A stretch of DNA of 23,178 bases from CAZSPL01 sp964608735 (lineage in GTDB: Bacteria; JAJVIF01; JAPKYR01; CAZSPL01). Made by a program: the position numbers and the translations under genes. Under the pieces are notes generated by a model that was not told the DNA's origin, ran no database searches, and was given only the letters and a program-made list of their open reading frames with translations. Positions 7,180 to 17,045 of the stretch are shown here, piece by piece; the first letter of the stretch is position 1; each line of letters starts with the position of its first letter. The stretch covers positions 1 to 23,178 of the forward strand of contig CAZSPL010000036.1 of assembly GCA_964608735.1 (NCBI GenBank), in the 5' to 3' direction.

Positions 7180-9303
7180 ATGATGCTGAGAATTCTTTCA
7201 ATAACAGCAATGCTCGTGATAATGGCTGCCTTTCTCATCATGCCGGCAAGCGGGTTCTACGAGCTGGGGGAAGAGATAGGTGATTATCCCTGTAACATCG
7301 ACGATAACGACAACCACGTCAACGCCGAGAGGATCGAATATGCCCATGCCGCGCTTGCATCGGTATGCCAGGCCGACCCGTTCGACTGGTACCTTTTCCA
7401 GGGGGACGGCTACGTGGGATGGTCCGGCAACCTGTTCATAATAGCGCCCGGCCCGGGACTCGCGGTGCGGCTGTATCTCGACGAGGGGGACGGTATCGTG
7501 ATGGTGTACGACGGGTCGCCCGCGTTCGAGCCGGACTATAACATGTATGCGCTGAATCTCTCCATCCACACGCTATGCGAGGACGCCGGTTTCTTCGCGC
7601 CGTTAAGGGGAAAATTCTATATACGGGTTACATACTATTCGAACTACATGGGGGAGCATCCATATCTCATCCGCTCCTATTTCAACGCGAGTACCGAGAA
7701 GCCTCCGCCGCCGACCACCAGTACCGACGCCCTCGAGATACCGGTCGGGGAGGACAGGTATGCGACGCTGACCCAGACCGATTTCTACTGCTGGTATTAC
7801 TGGGACCATCCCGCGGGAGAACCGGTGGACGGCACCATCCAGCTATGCAAGATACCGGAGCTGCTCATCGAGGATGACGTGGATATGCATCTGAAGGTAT
7901 TCCGTAACAACGGCGTCCTGGTCGCGCAGACCCAGCTCGATGAAAATCTGCAATATGCGTGGATAGACCTCGCGCCGTTTAACCTCCCGCCCGGGCGATA
8001 TAAGATATATGTCTCCCTCGCGCAGGCGACGAACAACCGCCATAAATTCCAGCTTCGCAACCGCGCGGTGGATACGAGCGGGGGATGCATGGCCGACAAC
8101 AACAACTCCGAAGCCGACGCATACCCGCTCAGCCCGGATATCGCTTTGAATGCTTCGATATGCCACCCGTTCGACACGGCCGATTATTTCACATATACGA
8201 GCAACCACTATTTCATCGGCGACATCTATGTTTCCCCCTGGAACGGACGGATGATGCTTCAGACCGCAATGGCAAACAACAAGGGGAACGACCTCGGCGG
8301 GATGCCGACCATCAGCGGCCTGACATTCTTCAGGGAACCCATCGGGCATGGGACATACACGATCAAGGTGCAGGATTTCACTGGATCGGGGTATTCGATC
8401 CCTTACGAGATAAAGGTCGCGCCGCACGGCTATGGGCCGTATCAACCGCCGGGGCATGCATATTGGACAAGCGCGGATAACGTACTGCAATACGACACGA
8501 TGCCGAATTACTCGCACGACTATTATTTCGAATTAAAAAATGGCGAGCAGGATTCCTATTTCTTCACGGCCGGTACCGGCCCGGGTGAGTATCTTGTCGG
8601 TATGTTCGAGATATACGGTTCCGGCACCGATTATGAAGTGATAGTGGGCAAGCTTCAGACCGGTGGACCGGCCATGGGGCAGCCGGTACTTCCCGATGCC
8701 TACGGGAAAACCATCCTCGATTTCGGATACCAGATACTCACCGACCCGGGGGATTATATTCTCAAGATAAAGCTGAGCCCGTCGGTCAGCGGCCAGAGGC
8801 GGTTCTACATACGCCAGACATTCTCAATCGAGGAATGCGGGCAGGAGCCGCTGGAATCGTTCGACAATCCCGGGCAGGAGCGATGGAAGACCAACCGGGG
8901 GACGGGTTTTACCGGTGTTCTCTGTACGCCGGACGATACTTCCGATTTCTGCGCGTTCAGCATCAGCCAAAACCTGTTATACGGAATCCCGGCGACATAC
9001 AACATGAAACTCAAGGCGGGATATCCAGGTATGGAATTCAAGCTCTACGATTCGAACCGGAATGTCCTGTGGTCGAAGCAGTTCGCCGAGATGGGGGACA
9101 CTGAATTCGTGTACCTGAATAACTATGTGACCGCCGGGGATGACTATGTCGTGGAGGTTTCCGTCAACTCCACGGAAGAGCGGCTGATGGTGTGGTCCAT
9201 CGATTTCTTCCCGGCGCTCTTACCCCTGAAGATGGAAGTGCAGCTATACCAGCCAAAGACTATCACCATCCAGTTGGAAGAGCTTTTGTCGGAAATCCTG
9301 TAA
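7180..9303 (+). CDS. secreted protein with five tandem PPC-like beta domains
   Basis: 707 residues. GGGGAGG lies 5 nt before the first of two adjacent ATGs. A signal peptide (about residues 1-26, ending PASG) predicts export. After it I see about five beta-rich repeats of 120-140 residues, beginning near residues 29, 174, 295, 422 and 550. Several resemble bacterial pre-peptidase C-terminal (PPC) domains: an opening such as DNNNSEADAYPL, then DTADYFTY or DPFDWYLF, and a closing GTYTIKV or GRYKIYV strand. No catalytic domain, membrane anchor or sorting motif is visible. PPC-like domains normally accompany secreted enzymes, so an all-repeat protein is unusual. It may bind polymers or proteins at the cell surface. 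The lipoprotein gene 28 nt downstream is probably in the same operon. Confidence 0.75.
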   Translation: MMLRILSITAMLVIMAAFLIMPASGFYELGEEIGDYPCNIDDNDNHVNAERIEYAHAALASVCQADPFDWYLFQGDGYVGWSGNLFIIAPGPGLAVRLYLDEGDGIVMVYDGSPAFEPDYNMYALNLSIHTLCEDAGFFAPLRGKFYIRVTYYSNYMGEHPYLIRSYFNASTEKPPPPTTSTDALEIPVGEDRYATLTQTDFYCWYYWDHPAGEPVDGTIQLCKIPELLIEDDVDMHLKVFRNNGVLVAQTQLDENLQYAWIDLAPFNLPPGRYKIYVSLAQATNNRHKFQLRNRAVDTSGGCMADNNNSEADAYPLSPDIALNASICHPFDTADYFTYTSNHYFIGDIYVSPWNGRMMLQTAMANNKGNDLGGMPTISGLTFFREPIGHGTYTIKVQDFTGSGYSIPYEIKVAPHGYGPYQPPGHAYWTSADNVLQYDTMPNYSHDYYFELKNGEQDSYFFTAGTGPGEYLVGMFEIYGSGTDYEVIVGKLQTGGPAMGQPVLPDAYGKTILDFGYQILTDPGDYILKIKLSPSVSGQRRFYIRQTFSIEECGQEPLESFDNPGQERWKTNRGTGFTGVLCTPDDTSDFCAFSISQNLLYGIPATYNMKLKAGYPGMEFKLYDSNRNVLWSKQFAEMGDTEFVYLNNYVTAGDDYVVEVSVNSTEERLMVWSIDFFPALLPLKMEVQLYQPKTITIQLEELLSEIL

Positions 9304-9331
9304 TTATTACCGTCCGTCAACGGAGGAAAAA

Positions 9332-9850
9332 ATGAGACGAAATATAAATCCCCTGCAACTCGCCCTCAGCGCGATGTTCATTCTCATCGCGGGCGCGGTT
9401 CTCCTGGCATGCGGCTCGCAGCCGAGCAACGCGGGTACCGGGCGCGATGCGTCACGGGAGAGCGCCGTCGAGGAAGATGAAGATGTGAGAAGCATCAACG
9501 CATTCCTCGACACTTTTCAAACGAACTATTCAAATCGCGACATCGAGGGGGTAAGCGCTCTTTTCATGAGCGGCGGGAATGTGGTCACCGATTTCGATGG
9601 GCACGTACGGACATACGATGTCGAAAACTGGCTCGAGATGACGGGGAGTATATTCGACAACTATTCACACCTCAGCGACCGGCTTACGGAGAGGGATATC
9701 ACGGTGTATGGCAACATCGCGGTGGCAAAATGCCGCTACGATTTCGACTCGTCGTTCGAGAAGTCGTACGGGCATGATATATTCAGCCTCGTGCGCCGTT
9801 CCGAGGGTTGGCTGATTGTATCGTTGATGTACAGCGGGCAGGAGAAGTAG
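9332..9850 (+). CDS. NTF2/SnoaL-like lipoprotein
   Basis: 172 residues. GGAGG sits 5-6 nt before the ATG, 28 nt after the preceding stop, so co-transcription with the repeat protein is likely. The signal peptide ends in a clear lipobox, LLAC (Cys27). A low-complexity acidic linker leads to residues about 48-170, which look like a cone-shaped NTF2/SnoaL/DUF4440-type domain: an initial helix (INAFLDTFQTNYSNRD), a FMSGGNVVTDFDG strand pair, and a final WLIVSLMYS strand. Such domains bind small ligands or act as enzymes, and nothing here picks a substrate. It is probably anchored to a membrane. It ends 18 nt from a convergent gene. Confidence 0.75.
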   Translation: MRRNINPLQLALSAMFILIAGAVLLACGSQPSNAGTGRDASRESAVEEDEDVRSINAFLDTFQTNYSNRDIEGVSALFMSGGNVVTDFDGHVRTYDVENWLEMTGSIFDNYSHLSDRLTERDITVYGNIAVAKCRYDFDSSFEKSYGHDIFSLVRRSEGWLIVSLMYSGQEK

Positions 9851-9868
9851 AGCACATCGCGGCTTTCG

Positions 9869-10204
9869 TCAGAACGTAAGCATCACCGGGTTCGTCTCCC
9901 CGCCCTCTTCTATCTGGATGGTGTTGCGGACATCGGTGATGCCCTCGACTCCGCGCACGATCTTTTCGGCAAGTTCTTTCTCTTCTTCCGTGTATACCCA
10001 TCCCGAAAGATAGGCTACGCCATCCTGTACGTTGCAGACCAGCTTCTTGTGGTCGATGCCGACTTCCGCGCGAAGGGCATCCTTGCAGGCCTTGGTCAAC
10101 TTGATATTCTTGATCGAGCCGCATCCCGACAGGCAGAAAGCGGCCATGCTCAGGATGACAATGCAGAACATCAGCTTGATGATTGTATTCCTTTTCTCAC
10201 TCAT
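9869..10204 (-). CDS. BON-domain lipoprotein
   Basis: 111 residues from the ATG at 10204. An upstream GTG (10225) lies before the GGAGG and is not favoured, though the GGAGG-to-ATG gap of 11 nt is long. The lipobox is LSGC (Cys28). The remainder is one BON domain: a helix (KACKDALRAEVGI), then VQDGVAYLSGWV, TEEEKELAEKIVRGVEGITDV and RNTIQIEE. This is the OsmY/BON alternation of helix and strand that typically binds phospholipid or outer-membrane surfaces. One copy occurs here, against two or three in OsmY-like proteins. It faces the divergent polA gene with its own promoter. Confidence 0.85.
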   Translation of the reverse strand: MSEKRNTIIKLMFCIVILSMAAFCLSGCGSIKNIKLTKACKDALRAEVGIDHKKLVCNVQDGVAYLSGWVYTEEEKELAEKIVRGVEGITDVRNTIQIEEGGETNPVMLTF

Positions 10205-10243
10205 GATTGAACCGTCCTCCGGCACCGTTTGATGCCATGTGAA

Positions 10244-10252
10244 ATTCTATCA
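10244..10252 (-). promoter_or_regulatory. extended -10 promoter of the BON lipoprotein gene
   Basis: The minus strand reads TGaTAGAAT, an extended -10 about 40 nt upstream of the ATG at 10204. No good -35 is visible at 17 nt. Confidence 0.45.
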
Positions 10253-10385
10253 TGCCACGGGCTTCCCATAGCAATGGATTCAATAATTAGACGCGCGGGC
10301 GCGGATTTGTTTGGAATTATAAGACCGATGGACAGGATGCATATGCGTCACCATTCTGGTAGATTTATACACGTGAGGTGAATCT

Positions 10386-13169
10386 ATGGCCGGCAAGCCG
10401 ACGCTTTTCATCGTGGACGGGTATTCGTTCGTATTCCGCGCCTATCACATAATGGGGAACATGACCGCTCCCGACGGTACTCCCACGGGGGCGTTGTATG
10501 GGTTTCTCAACATGCTGATAGCCCTCGTGCAGCAGAAGAAACCCGACTATCTGATAGTGGCGCTCGATTTTCACGGCCCGACATTCCGCGAGGATATTTA
10601 TCCCGAATACAAGGCGACGCGGCAAGCTACCCCCGAAGACCTCATCGAACAAATCGCGATGCTTCGCCCTATCCTCGACGCGCTGAAAATCCCGTGGGCG
10701 GAATTCGAGGGATATGAAGCCGACGATGTCATCGGGACTATCGGCAAGGAATATGCGAAGAAGAAGTGGGATGTGCGGATCGTAACGAGCGACTCCGACC
10801 TGATGCAGCTTGTCGATGACGACATCAAGCTGTGGAGGAATGTAAAGGGCACAACCGAGATGGAAGAGTTCGATGCGAAGAATGTGCTGAAAAAGTTCCC
10901 GGTTTCCAGGCCGATTAACGTGATTGACTACAAGGCGCTTGTGGGGGATTCATCGGACAATATCCCCGGCGTACGCGGGGTCGGCGAGAAGACCGCCACG
11001 AAGCTGCTGGCCGATTACGACACGGTCGAAAAGATATACAAGAACCTGGATAAAATAGAGCCGGATTCGCTGCGGAAGAAACTTGACGAAGGGCGCGAGA
11101 TGGCGTTCCTAAGCAAGGACCTCGCGACCATACGTACAGACCTCGACCTGAAATTCGACATCGAAAAATTCCACCTGCATGAGATCGACACGGACTCCGC
11201 CGCGGTATGGTTCAAGAAGCTCGGATTCCGGCGCCTGGCTGAACGCATGGGGGTCGACCTCGCGGGCGCGAAAGCGCCGGCGAAAGGGAAAAACGACAAG
11301 GAAGAGGATGGGGAGCGCGTGGGTCCCTGGCTCGAATCGCTTCAGAGCATACTTGTCGATGATGCGGCGGCTTTCAAGAAGCTGCTCAAGGAACTGAAGA
11401 AAGCGGGGAAATTCGCGATAGACGTCGAGACCGATTCGCTCGATGCGCGCACCACGAAGCTGGTCGGGGTCGCCGTATGTTACGAATCCGGCAAGGCGTA
11501 TTACATGCCGGTCGGACATTTGTCGAGCACGATGGAGCTTATCCCCACGTCGCCGGCACCGAAGCAGCTTGCGCTCGATGTCGTCCTCGATGGACTGGGG
11601 AAACTGCTCACCGATGAAAAAATCGAGAAATACATTCAGCACGCGAAATTCGAGTATCTCGTTTTTTGTAACCATGGAATAGAAATCAAGGGCATCGCAT
11701 TCGACACGATGCTCGCGAGTTACCTTATCGATCCCGACGAGCGCCACAATTTGAAAGACCTTGCGAGGAAGCATCTCAACTGGGACATGACCCCGATCTC
11801 CGATTTGATCGGCAAAGGCGCGAAGCAGCGAAGCATGGACAGCGTGGAGGTATGCGACGCCGCGCCGTATGCATGCGCCGATGCCGCGGCGTGTTTCGAG
11901 CTTACGCGCCTGTTCAAGCCTCAAATCAAGAAAGAAGGGCTGGCGAAGCTGTTCGATGATATCGAGATGCCTGTCGAGATAATCCTCGCGAAAATGGAGC
12001 GGGAAGGCATCAGGCTCGACGGCGCGGCTCTCGACGAACTGAGCGTCGAGCTCGACAAGCTGCTCGCTGCAAAGGAGAAGGAGATATTCAAGGTACTTCC
12101 ACGCGAGATCAACCTGAACAGCCCGATCCAACTCGCGGAACTATTGTTTGATGAGATGAAAATTCCGCGGGTGCGGGCGCGAAGTACCGACGCGGAGGTT
12201 CTCGGCAAACTGAAAGATGATTACCCCGTCGCCGGGATGATCCTCGAATACCGCACGCTGGCGAAATTGCGCGGCACTTATACCGACGCGTTGAAGCAGC
12301 TCATCGCGGAAGACGGGCGCGTGCATACATCGTACAACCAGACAATCACATCGACCGGGCGGCTTTCATCATCCAATCCCAACCTGCAGAATATCCCGAT
12401 ACGCACCGAGATAGGGCAGAAGGTGCGGAAAGCATTCGTCGCACGCGCGAACGACTGGGTTCTGCTTTCCGGCGATTACTCGCAGATCGAGTTGAGGCTG
12501 CTGGCGCATTTCACGGGGGATGAAAGGCTGGTTAAGGCGTTCAAGGACGGCGAGGACATTCACCGGCGTACCGCGATGGAAGTGTTCGATGTCGGGCCGG
12601 ATGATGTCACGCGCGAGATGCGCCGCCAGGCGAAGGTCATCAATTTCGGCATCATCTACGGCATGACCGCGCACGGGCTTATCGATGAGTTGCATGTGTC
12701 GCGCGCTGAATGCCAGGCATATCTCGACAAATTCTTCGACCGCTACCCGATGGTCAAGCCGTGGATGAACGACCTGATTCAAAGCGCGCGGGAAGAAGGC
12801 TATGTGCGAACGCTTTTCGGCAGGCGGAAGGCATACGCGGAGCTGATGTCGAGGAACGCCCAAATACGCCAGGCGGCCGAGCGCGCCGCGACGAACATGC
12901 CGCTGCAGGGAACGGCGGCGGATATCGTCAAGGTCGCGATGGTGGCCGTCGATGAGCTGCTCGCGCAGAAAGGGTTCGCAACGAAGATGCTCCTGCAGGT
13001 GCATGACGAACTGGTGTTCGATGTGCCGAAGAAGGAGATGGATTCAGTCGCCGATATGATCGGGAAGAAAATGAGCGGCATCATCAAATTGAATATACCG
13101 CTTGTGGTCAATTTCAAATACGGCCCGAACTGGCTTGAGATGAAGGACGCGGGGACATATGGGGATTAG
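10386..13169 (+). CDS. polA: DNA polymerase I
   Basis: 927 residues, the usual full length. GAGGTG sits 5 nt before the ATG. The 5' nuclease domain (about 1-300) has FIVDGYSF, EADDVIGT, SDSDLMQLV and GDSSDNIPGVRGVGEKTA. The 3'-5' exonuclease domain (about 325-530) has D346-V-E348 and Y495xxxD499. At the Exo II position the usual Asp of the KYD motif is Glu (KFE423), an oddity. The polymerase domain has motif A D697YSQIE702, motif B with R747, K750 and Y758, and motif C H873DE. All three activities are plausible. It acts in Okazaki-fragment processing and repair. A TATAAG (10318-10323) is the only upstream -10-like box I see. The dehydrogenase gene begins 84 nt downstream, with its own promoter. 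Confidence 0.98.
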   Translation: MAGKPTLFIVDGYSFVFRAYHIMGNMTAPDGTPTGALYGFLNMLIALVQQKKPDYLIVALDFHGPTFREDIYPEYKATRQATPEDLIEQIAMLRPILDALKIPWAEFEGYEADDVIGTIGKEYAKKKWDVRIVTSDSDLMQLVDDDIKLWRNVKGTTEMEEFDAKNVLKKFPVSRPINVIDYKALVGDSSDNIPGVRGVGEKTATKLLADYDTVEKIYKNLDKIEPDSLRKKLDEGREMAFLSKDLATIRTDLDLKFDIEKFHLHEIDTDSAAVWFKKLGFRRLAERMGVDLAGAKAPAKGKNDKEEDGERVGPWLESLQSILVDDAAAFKKLLKELKKAGKFAIDVETDSLDARTTKLVGVAVCYESGKAYYMPVGHLSSTMELIPTSPAPKQLALDVVLDGLGKLLTDEKIEKYIQHAKFEYLVFCNHGIEIKGIAFDTMLASYLIDPDERHNLKDLARKHLNWDMTPISDLIGKGAKQRSMDSVEVCDAAPYACADAAACFELTRLFKPQIKKEGLAKLFDDIEMPVEIILAKMEREGIRLDGAALDELSVELDKLLAAKEKEIFKVLPREINLNSPIQLAELLFDEMKIPRVRARSTDAEVLGKLKDDYPVAGMILEYRTLAKLRGTYTDALKQLIAEDGRVHTSYNQTITSTGRLSSSNPNLQNIPIRTEIGQKVRKAFVARANDWVLLSGDYSQIELRLLAHFTGDERLVKAFKDGEDIHRRTAMEVFDVGPDDVTREMRRQAKVINFGIIYGMTAHGLIDELHVSRAECQAYLDKFFDRYPMVKPWMNDLIQSAREEGYVRTLFGRRKAYAELMSRNAQIRQAAERAATNMPLQGTAADIVKVAMVAVDELLAQKGFATKMLLQVHDELVFDVPKKEMDSVADMIGKKMSGIIKLNIPLVVNFKYGPNWLEMKDAGTYGD

Positions 13170-13215
13170 GAAGCCCGGCCGGGAGCCGCGATGCCATTCT
13201 AATTACATCCCCTTA

Positions 13216-13224
13216 TGTTAAAAT
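13216..13224 (+). promoter_or_regulatory. extended -10 promoter of the dehydrogenase gene
   Basis: TGtTAAAAT is an extended -10 ending 30 nt before the ATG at 13254. Transcription would start near 13231, leaving a leader of about 23 nt with GGAGG. It may drive the dehydrogenase, glycosyltransferase and YyaL-like genes. Confidence 0.5.
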
Positions 13225-13253
13225 ACCCCCCTGACATTGATGGAGGACTGAAC

Positions 13254-14630
13254 ATGAAAATTGCCGTAATCGGCATGGGCTACGTCGGTCTCACCACCGC
13301 GGCCGTACTTGCCCACATACGCCACGACCTGTACTGCGTCGAGATCGACCGCGAAAAGCTCGCAACTCTCCAGCAGGGAAAATCACCCATATTCGAGGAA
13401 TACCTCGGCGATATCCTCAGCCATAACATCAAGGCGGGACGCCTGCATTTCACGGATAAACTCGACGAAGCGTTGAGCGAAGCCGAGGTTGTCTTCGTGG
13501 CGGTCGGCACTCCGCTCATGGGGCAATGGGGGGCAGACCTCAGGCAGATACGCTCCGCTTTCGGCGACATTGCGCAGTTCCTCAAGGGCAATCCCGACAA
13601 ATACATGGTCCTCATAATGAAGTCGACGGTCCCCGCACAGACATGCGACGGCATGAGCAGCTATGTGCGCGAGATAGCCCCCGACGCGAAATTCGATCTC
13701 GTGAGTAACCCGGAGTTCCTCCGCGAAGGCACCGGCGTATTCGACACCCTCTACCCGGACCGGATCGTCATCGGCTCGCGAAGTGCGGCGGCGCGCGAAA
13801 AGGTCAAGGAGCTGTACATGCCGCTGATGGATGGCAAAATCCCCGACATCGAATTGTGCCCTGCCCCGCACGCGAATCGAGTGCTGCCCATACCCGCGGT
13901 AATGACCGACACCTGTTCGAGCGAGCTGATTAAATACGCCGCCAACGCGTTCCTCGCGACGAAGATAAGTTTCATCAACGAGATAGCCAACCTCGCCGAG
14001 AAATCGGGCGCGGATATCGAGGACATCGCACGCGGGATCGGACTCGACCAGCGCATCGGCCCGCAGTTCCTCCACGCCGGTATCGGTTACGGCGGCTCCT
14101 GTTTCCCGAAAGACACAGCCGCGCTCGCACACCAGGCGGAATCATTCGGCTACACATTCAAGCTGCTCTCATCAGTCATCGAGGTAAACCAGCGGCAGCG
14201 CATACGGTTCCTCCACCGAATCGTCGAGAGGTTCGGGCATCTCGACGGGCGGCGCATCGGTTTCCTCGGGCTGAGCTTCAAGCCGGGCACCGATGATGTA
14301 CGCGACAGCCCGGGTATCGAGATGATGCGCTACACCGAGGGCGCGGGAGCCGAAGTGCGGGCATACGACCCGGTCGCAATCGAAAACGCACGGAGGATTT
14401 ACGATTTGAAAGATACGCGGGTTTATTACGACGACCCGTATAAAATGCTCGATGGCTGCGACTGCGCCGTAATCGTCACCGACTGGCCGCAATTCCGCGA
14501 CCTCGACTGGATGAAGATAAAAGGTCTGCTTAAAGCGCCGATCATTTTCGACGGACGCAACATGTTCGACCCGGAGGAGATACGGAGCAAGGGATTCGAG
14601 TACCATTGCGTCGGCAGGGGCGGGGAATAG
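13254..14630 (+). CDS. ugd: UDP-glucose 6-dehydrogenase
   Basis: 458 residues from the ATG at 13254. GGAGG is 7 nt upstream; an earlier in-frame ATG at 13215 lies inside the promoter. The N-terminus is a Rossmann NAD site, IGMGYVGL (residues 6-13). The catalytic Cys is C283 in GGSCFPKD. The middle helical region has the SELIKYAANAFLATKISFINE signature, and the C-terminal domain has GLSFKPGTDDVRDSP. The enzyme oxidises UDP-glucose to UDP-glucuronate with two NAD+, in the cytoplasm; related GDP-mannose or UDP-sugar dehydrogenases share these motifs, so the sugar is a best guess. The next gene, 12 nt downstream, is a membrane glycosyltransferase, suggesting a uronic-acid-containing surface glycan. 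Confidence 0.93.
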   Translation: MKIAVIGMGYVGLTTAAVLAHIRHDLYCVEIDREKLATLQQGKSPIFEEYLGDILSHNIKAGRLHFTDKLDEALSEAEVVFVAVGTPLMGQWGADLRQIRSAFGDIAQFLKGNPDKYMVLIMKSTVPAQTCDGMSSYVREIAPDAKFDLVSNPEFLREGTGVFDTLYPDRIVIGSRSAAAREKVKELYMPLMDGKIPDIELCPAPHANRVLPIPAVMTDTCSSELIKYAANAFLATKISFINEIANLAEKSGADIEDIARGIGLDQRIGPQFLHAGIGYGGSCFPKDTAALAHQAESFGYTFKLLSSVIEVNQRQRIRFLHRIVERFGHLDGRRIGFLGLSFKPGTDDVRDSPGIEMMRYTEGAGAEVRAYDPVAIENARRIYDLKDTRVYYDDPYKMLDGCDCAVIVTDWPQFRDLDWMKIKGLLKAPIIFDGRNMFDPEEIRSKGFEYHCVGRGGE

Positions 14631-14642
14631 GGCGGTCGTGTT

Positions 14643-17009
14643 ATGAGAAAAGGCCTTACGACCGGCATCTTCATATATGCAATTGCGCTCTTCGCTTTAT
14701 GGGCCTCAGTCGCGTGTATCCATTTCTCCAAATATTCCGATACCGTTCCAATCGAATACTGGCTTGAATCATTTTTCATCGCCCAGCGGAACCTGTCGCT
14801 TGTAATCGAAGTCTACATCGCGGCGGGCGCATTCATCCTTTTGTCAGTGATATTCCTCGTCCCGCCGGGATTGCGATTCAGCGCGAACCCCGTGGTGCAG
14901 GTGATGAGGGAATGGTCCGTCGGACTTGCGCTGGCGGCATTGCTCTGGGTGGGGACGGGCATCCTGTCGGGGCTGTTCATTTCCCCAATTCCCAAGGGCA
15001 TCGTGGAGAAGATAGGGGACTGGTATCCCGCCCTGTTCTATGCGCTGATGGACCTCGTGGTAATCAATTACCTCCTCACGTTCCTGTTCTTTCTCGTTTC
15101 GGCGGCGTCCGGACGGGCGGTCATCGCGAAACTGTGGCCGCGCATTGAATTCCCCTCCCGCCTTCAGGAGTTTATCTTCAGCGCGGCATCGGGTCTGGGC
15201 ATTATGTCGCTCGGATTTTTCTTCCTCGGTCAGGCGGGCATGCTTTATCCGTGGGCGGTTGGGACTCTTTTCCTTCTCGCATTTATCTTCAGCCTCTTTT
15301 GCGCGCGACGGTTCATCCCCGACATGTTCCGCGCACTAAAGGCCAACAGCCTTGAAGGCGTACCGCTAATCCTGTTCATCATCCTGCTGTTTCTCATCGT
15401 ATCGATGCTGCACTATCCACTCTACCCCGTTCACAGCCACGACGCGACTACATACCACCTTGTCGCGCCGCAGACATTCATACGCGAGCACGCGATAACA
15501 TTTCATCCGGAAATCAACTTCAACAGCCTCCCGATGACGACCGAACTTCTTTATATCCCCGCCCTGATGTTGAACCGGGATATCATGGCGCAGATAACGT
15601 CGTTCCTCTTCTTCCTGATGTGCCTCGGCGTCGTCTATGAATTCTCTCGATACCATCTGAACTCTGCCGCCACCGGACTCATCGCCGCCATACTGATGTG
15701 CCTTACTCCTTCATTCATTCACCTCTCGTGCATACCCTACATCGACATGGCGCTGGCGTTTTATGTCTCGGCCACTGCTCTCGCCATCGCGGGATGGCTG
15801 TACGGCGGCTTAAACCGGTGGTATATCCTCGCCGGTTTGATAGCGGGATTCAGTCTCGGCGTGAAATATACTTCGCTGGTATTTCTCCTGATCTTTGTCG
15901 TGTGGATAATCGTGCAGCGGATTTTCGTCCGCGCGATTTCAGTGAGGAACATCATCGCCGGCACATTATTGATGCTTATCATCGCGACGGTAGTCGCATC
16001 GCCATGGTATGTTCGGAATATCGTGCTGTTCGGCGACCCGGTGTTCCCGTTTTACAGCGGGTTGTTCGGCAAGGTTCTTCCCGCCGGCAAACTCGCGGAA
16101 CTCAAGCCCGAGCTCGCTATCAACCAGGAAACCATGCTCGATATATTCGAATACGAGGGGGGCATTGAAAGGCTGGCGCGGTTCATCCCCGACCTATCAC
16201 TTTCGGGGAAGACCATACCGAATCCGATCGGCCCGCTGCATGTCGCGATACTCCCGTTTCTCATCCTTATCGGCATCGCGGGTATCGGCAGGCTTATCGG
16301 TAAATATATATTCAGGATGAAACTGGATATCCATTATTCGATTCCCCTGTTCATGTGCGCGGCGATCATCCTCGCCTATGCATCCTACTGGATTTTCGGC
16401 GCGGGGCTTATCCATTCCCGTTATTTCACCCCGGCGATTCCGTTCTTGTCGATACTCGGCGGATACACCGTGTTTCACCTTTTCAGGCTCAGGGCGGTCA
16501 GGGGAAATCTTCTCGTCACGCAAGTCGTAGCAGCGATTCTCGGCATGCTCGCGGTCTTCTATTTCAACCACGGCATCATCAACCTTAAGATCACCGACCT
16601 GCCGGTCAGCGGCGAGACGCGAACCGAATTCCTGAACGAACATGTGTCGAGCATGGAAGCGGTGAGGCATCTGAATGACACCATGAAGCTGAACCGGGAT
16701 TACATCGTGTACGGCGTCGGATGCGAGGACGCGCGCTACTATTCAAATTTCACGCTTATCGGCGGGCCGTGGGGCTATGCCGACTGGCACGGGTTCGACA
16801 AGGCATCGGAGAGCGGCGAGGAGCTTTGCGAGTATCTATCCGCGTATGGGTGCTCATACTTGCTTTACGACTTGAACAGCATTACATACTTGAGGAAATA
16901 CTATGCGGGTATATCACTCCCGAAGGACGAAACATTCAAGCGATATTTCACCAAGGTAACTACGATTGATAATACCGTCATATATAAACTGAATAATGCT
17001 CCACGGTGA
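14643..17009 (+). CDS. polytopic membrane glycosyltransferase (GT-C / GT39-like)
   Basis: 788 residues, about 14-16 predicted membrane segments. After the seventh segment comes an extracytoplasmic loop with SHD267ATTYHL. The family usually carries an acidic catalytic residue there (DE..YHL type). Later segments include PWYVRNIVLFGDPVFPF (from P454), a phrase common in lipid-linked-sugar transferases of the PMT/ArnT type. A soluble C-terminal region (about 640-788) faces outside. Such enzymes move a sugar from a polyprenyl-phosphate donor onto lipid, protein or glycan at the membrane. The start is 12 nt after the dehydrogenase stop with a weak AGGGCGG site, so translation may partly depend on the upstream gene. 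Acceptor and donor cannot be told. Confidence 0.8.
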   Translation: MRKGLTTGIFIYAIALFALWASVACIHFSKYSDTVPIEYWLESFFIAQRNLSLVIEVYIAAGAFILLSVIFLVPPGLRFSANPVVQVMREWSVGLALAALLWVGTGILSGLFISPIPKGIVEKIGDWYPALFYALMDLVVINYLLTFLFFLVSAASGRAVIAKLWPRIEFPSRLQEFIFSAASGLGIMSLGFFFLGQAGMLYPWAVGTLFLLAFIFSLFCARRFIPDMFRALKANSLEGVPLILFIILLFLIVSMLHYPLYPVHSHDATTYHLVAPQTFIREHAITFHPEINFNSLPMTTELLYIPALMLNRDIMAQITSFLFFLMCLGVVYEFSRYHLNSAATGLIAAILMCLTPSFIHLSCIPYIDMALAFYVSATALAIAGWLYGGLNRWYILAGLIAGFSLGVKYTSLVFLLIFVVWIIVQRIFVRAISVRNIIAGTLLMLIIATVVASPWYVRNIVLFGDPVFPFYSGLFGKVLPAGKLAELKPELAINQETMLDIFEYEGGIERLARFIPDLSLSGKTIPNPIGPLHVAILPFLILIGIAGIGRLIGKYIFRMKLDIHYSIPLFMCAAIILAYASYWIFGAGLIHSRYFTPAIPFLSILGGYTVFHLFRLRAVRGNLLVTQVVAAILGMLAVFYFNHGIINLKITDLPVSGETRTEFLNEHVSSMEAVRHLNDTMKLNRDYIVYGVGCEDARYYSNFTLIGGPWGYADWHGFDKASESGEELCEYLSAYGCSYLLYDLNSITYLRKYYAGISLPKDETFKRYFTKVTTIDNTVIYKLNNAPR

Positions 17010-17045
17010 ACGGGGTCGACGGCGCGCTTGAGGAGGAGTTCGAAA

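Noticed and set aside
11109..12131. 340-codon minus-strand frame inside polA
   Set aside because: Antisense shadow of a well-conserved gene; no recognisable product.
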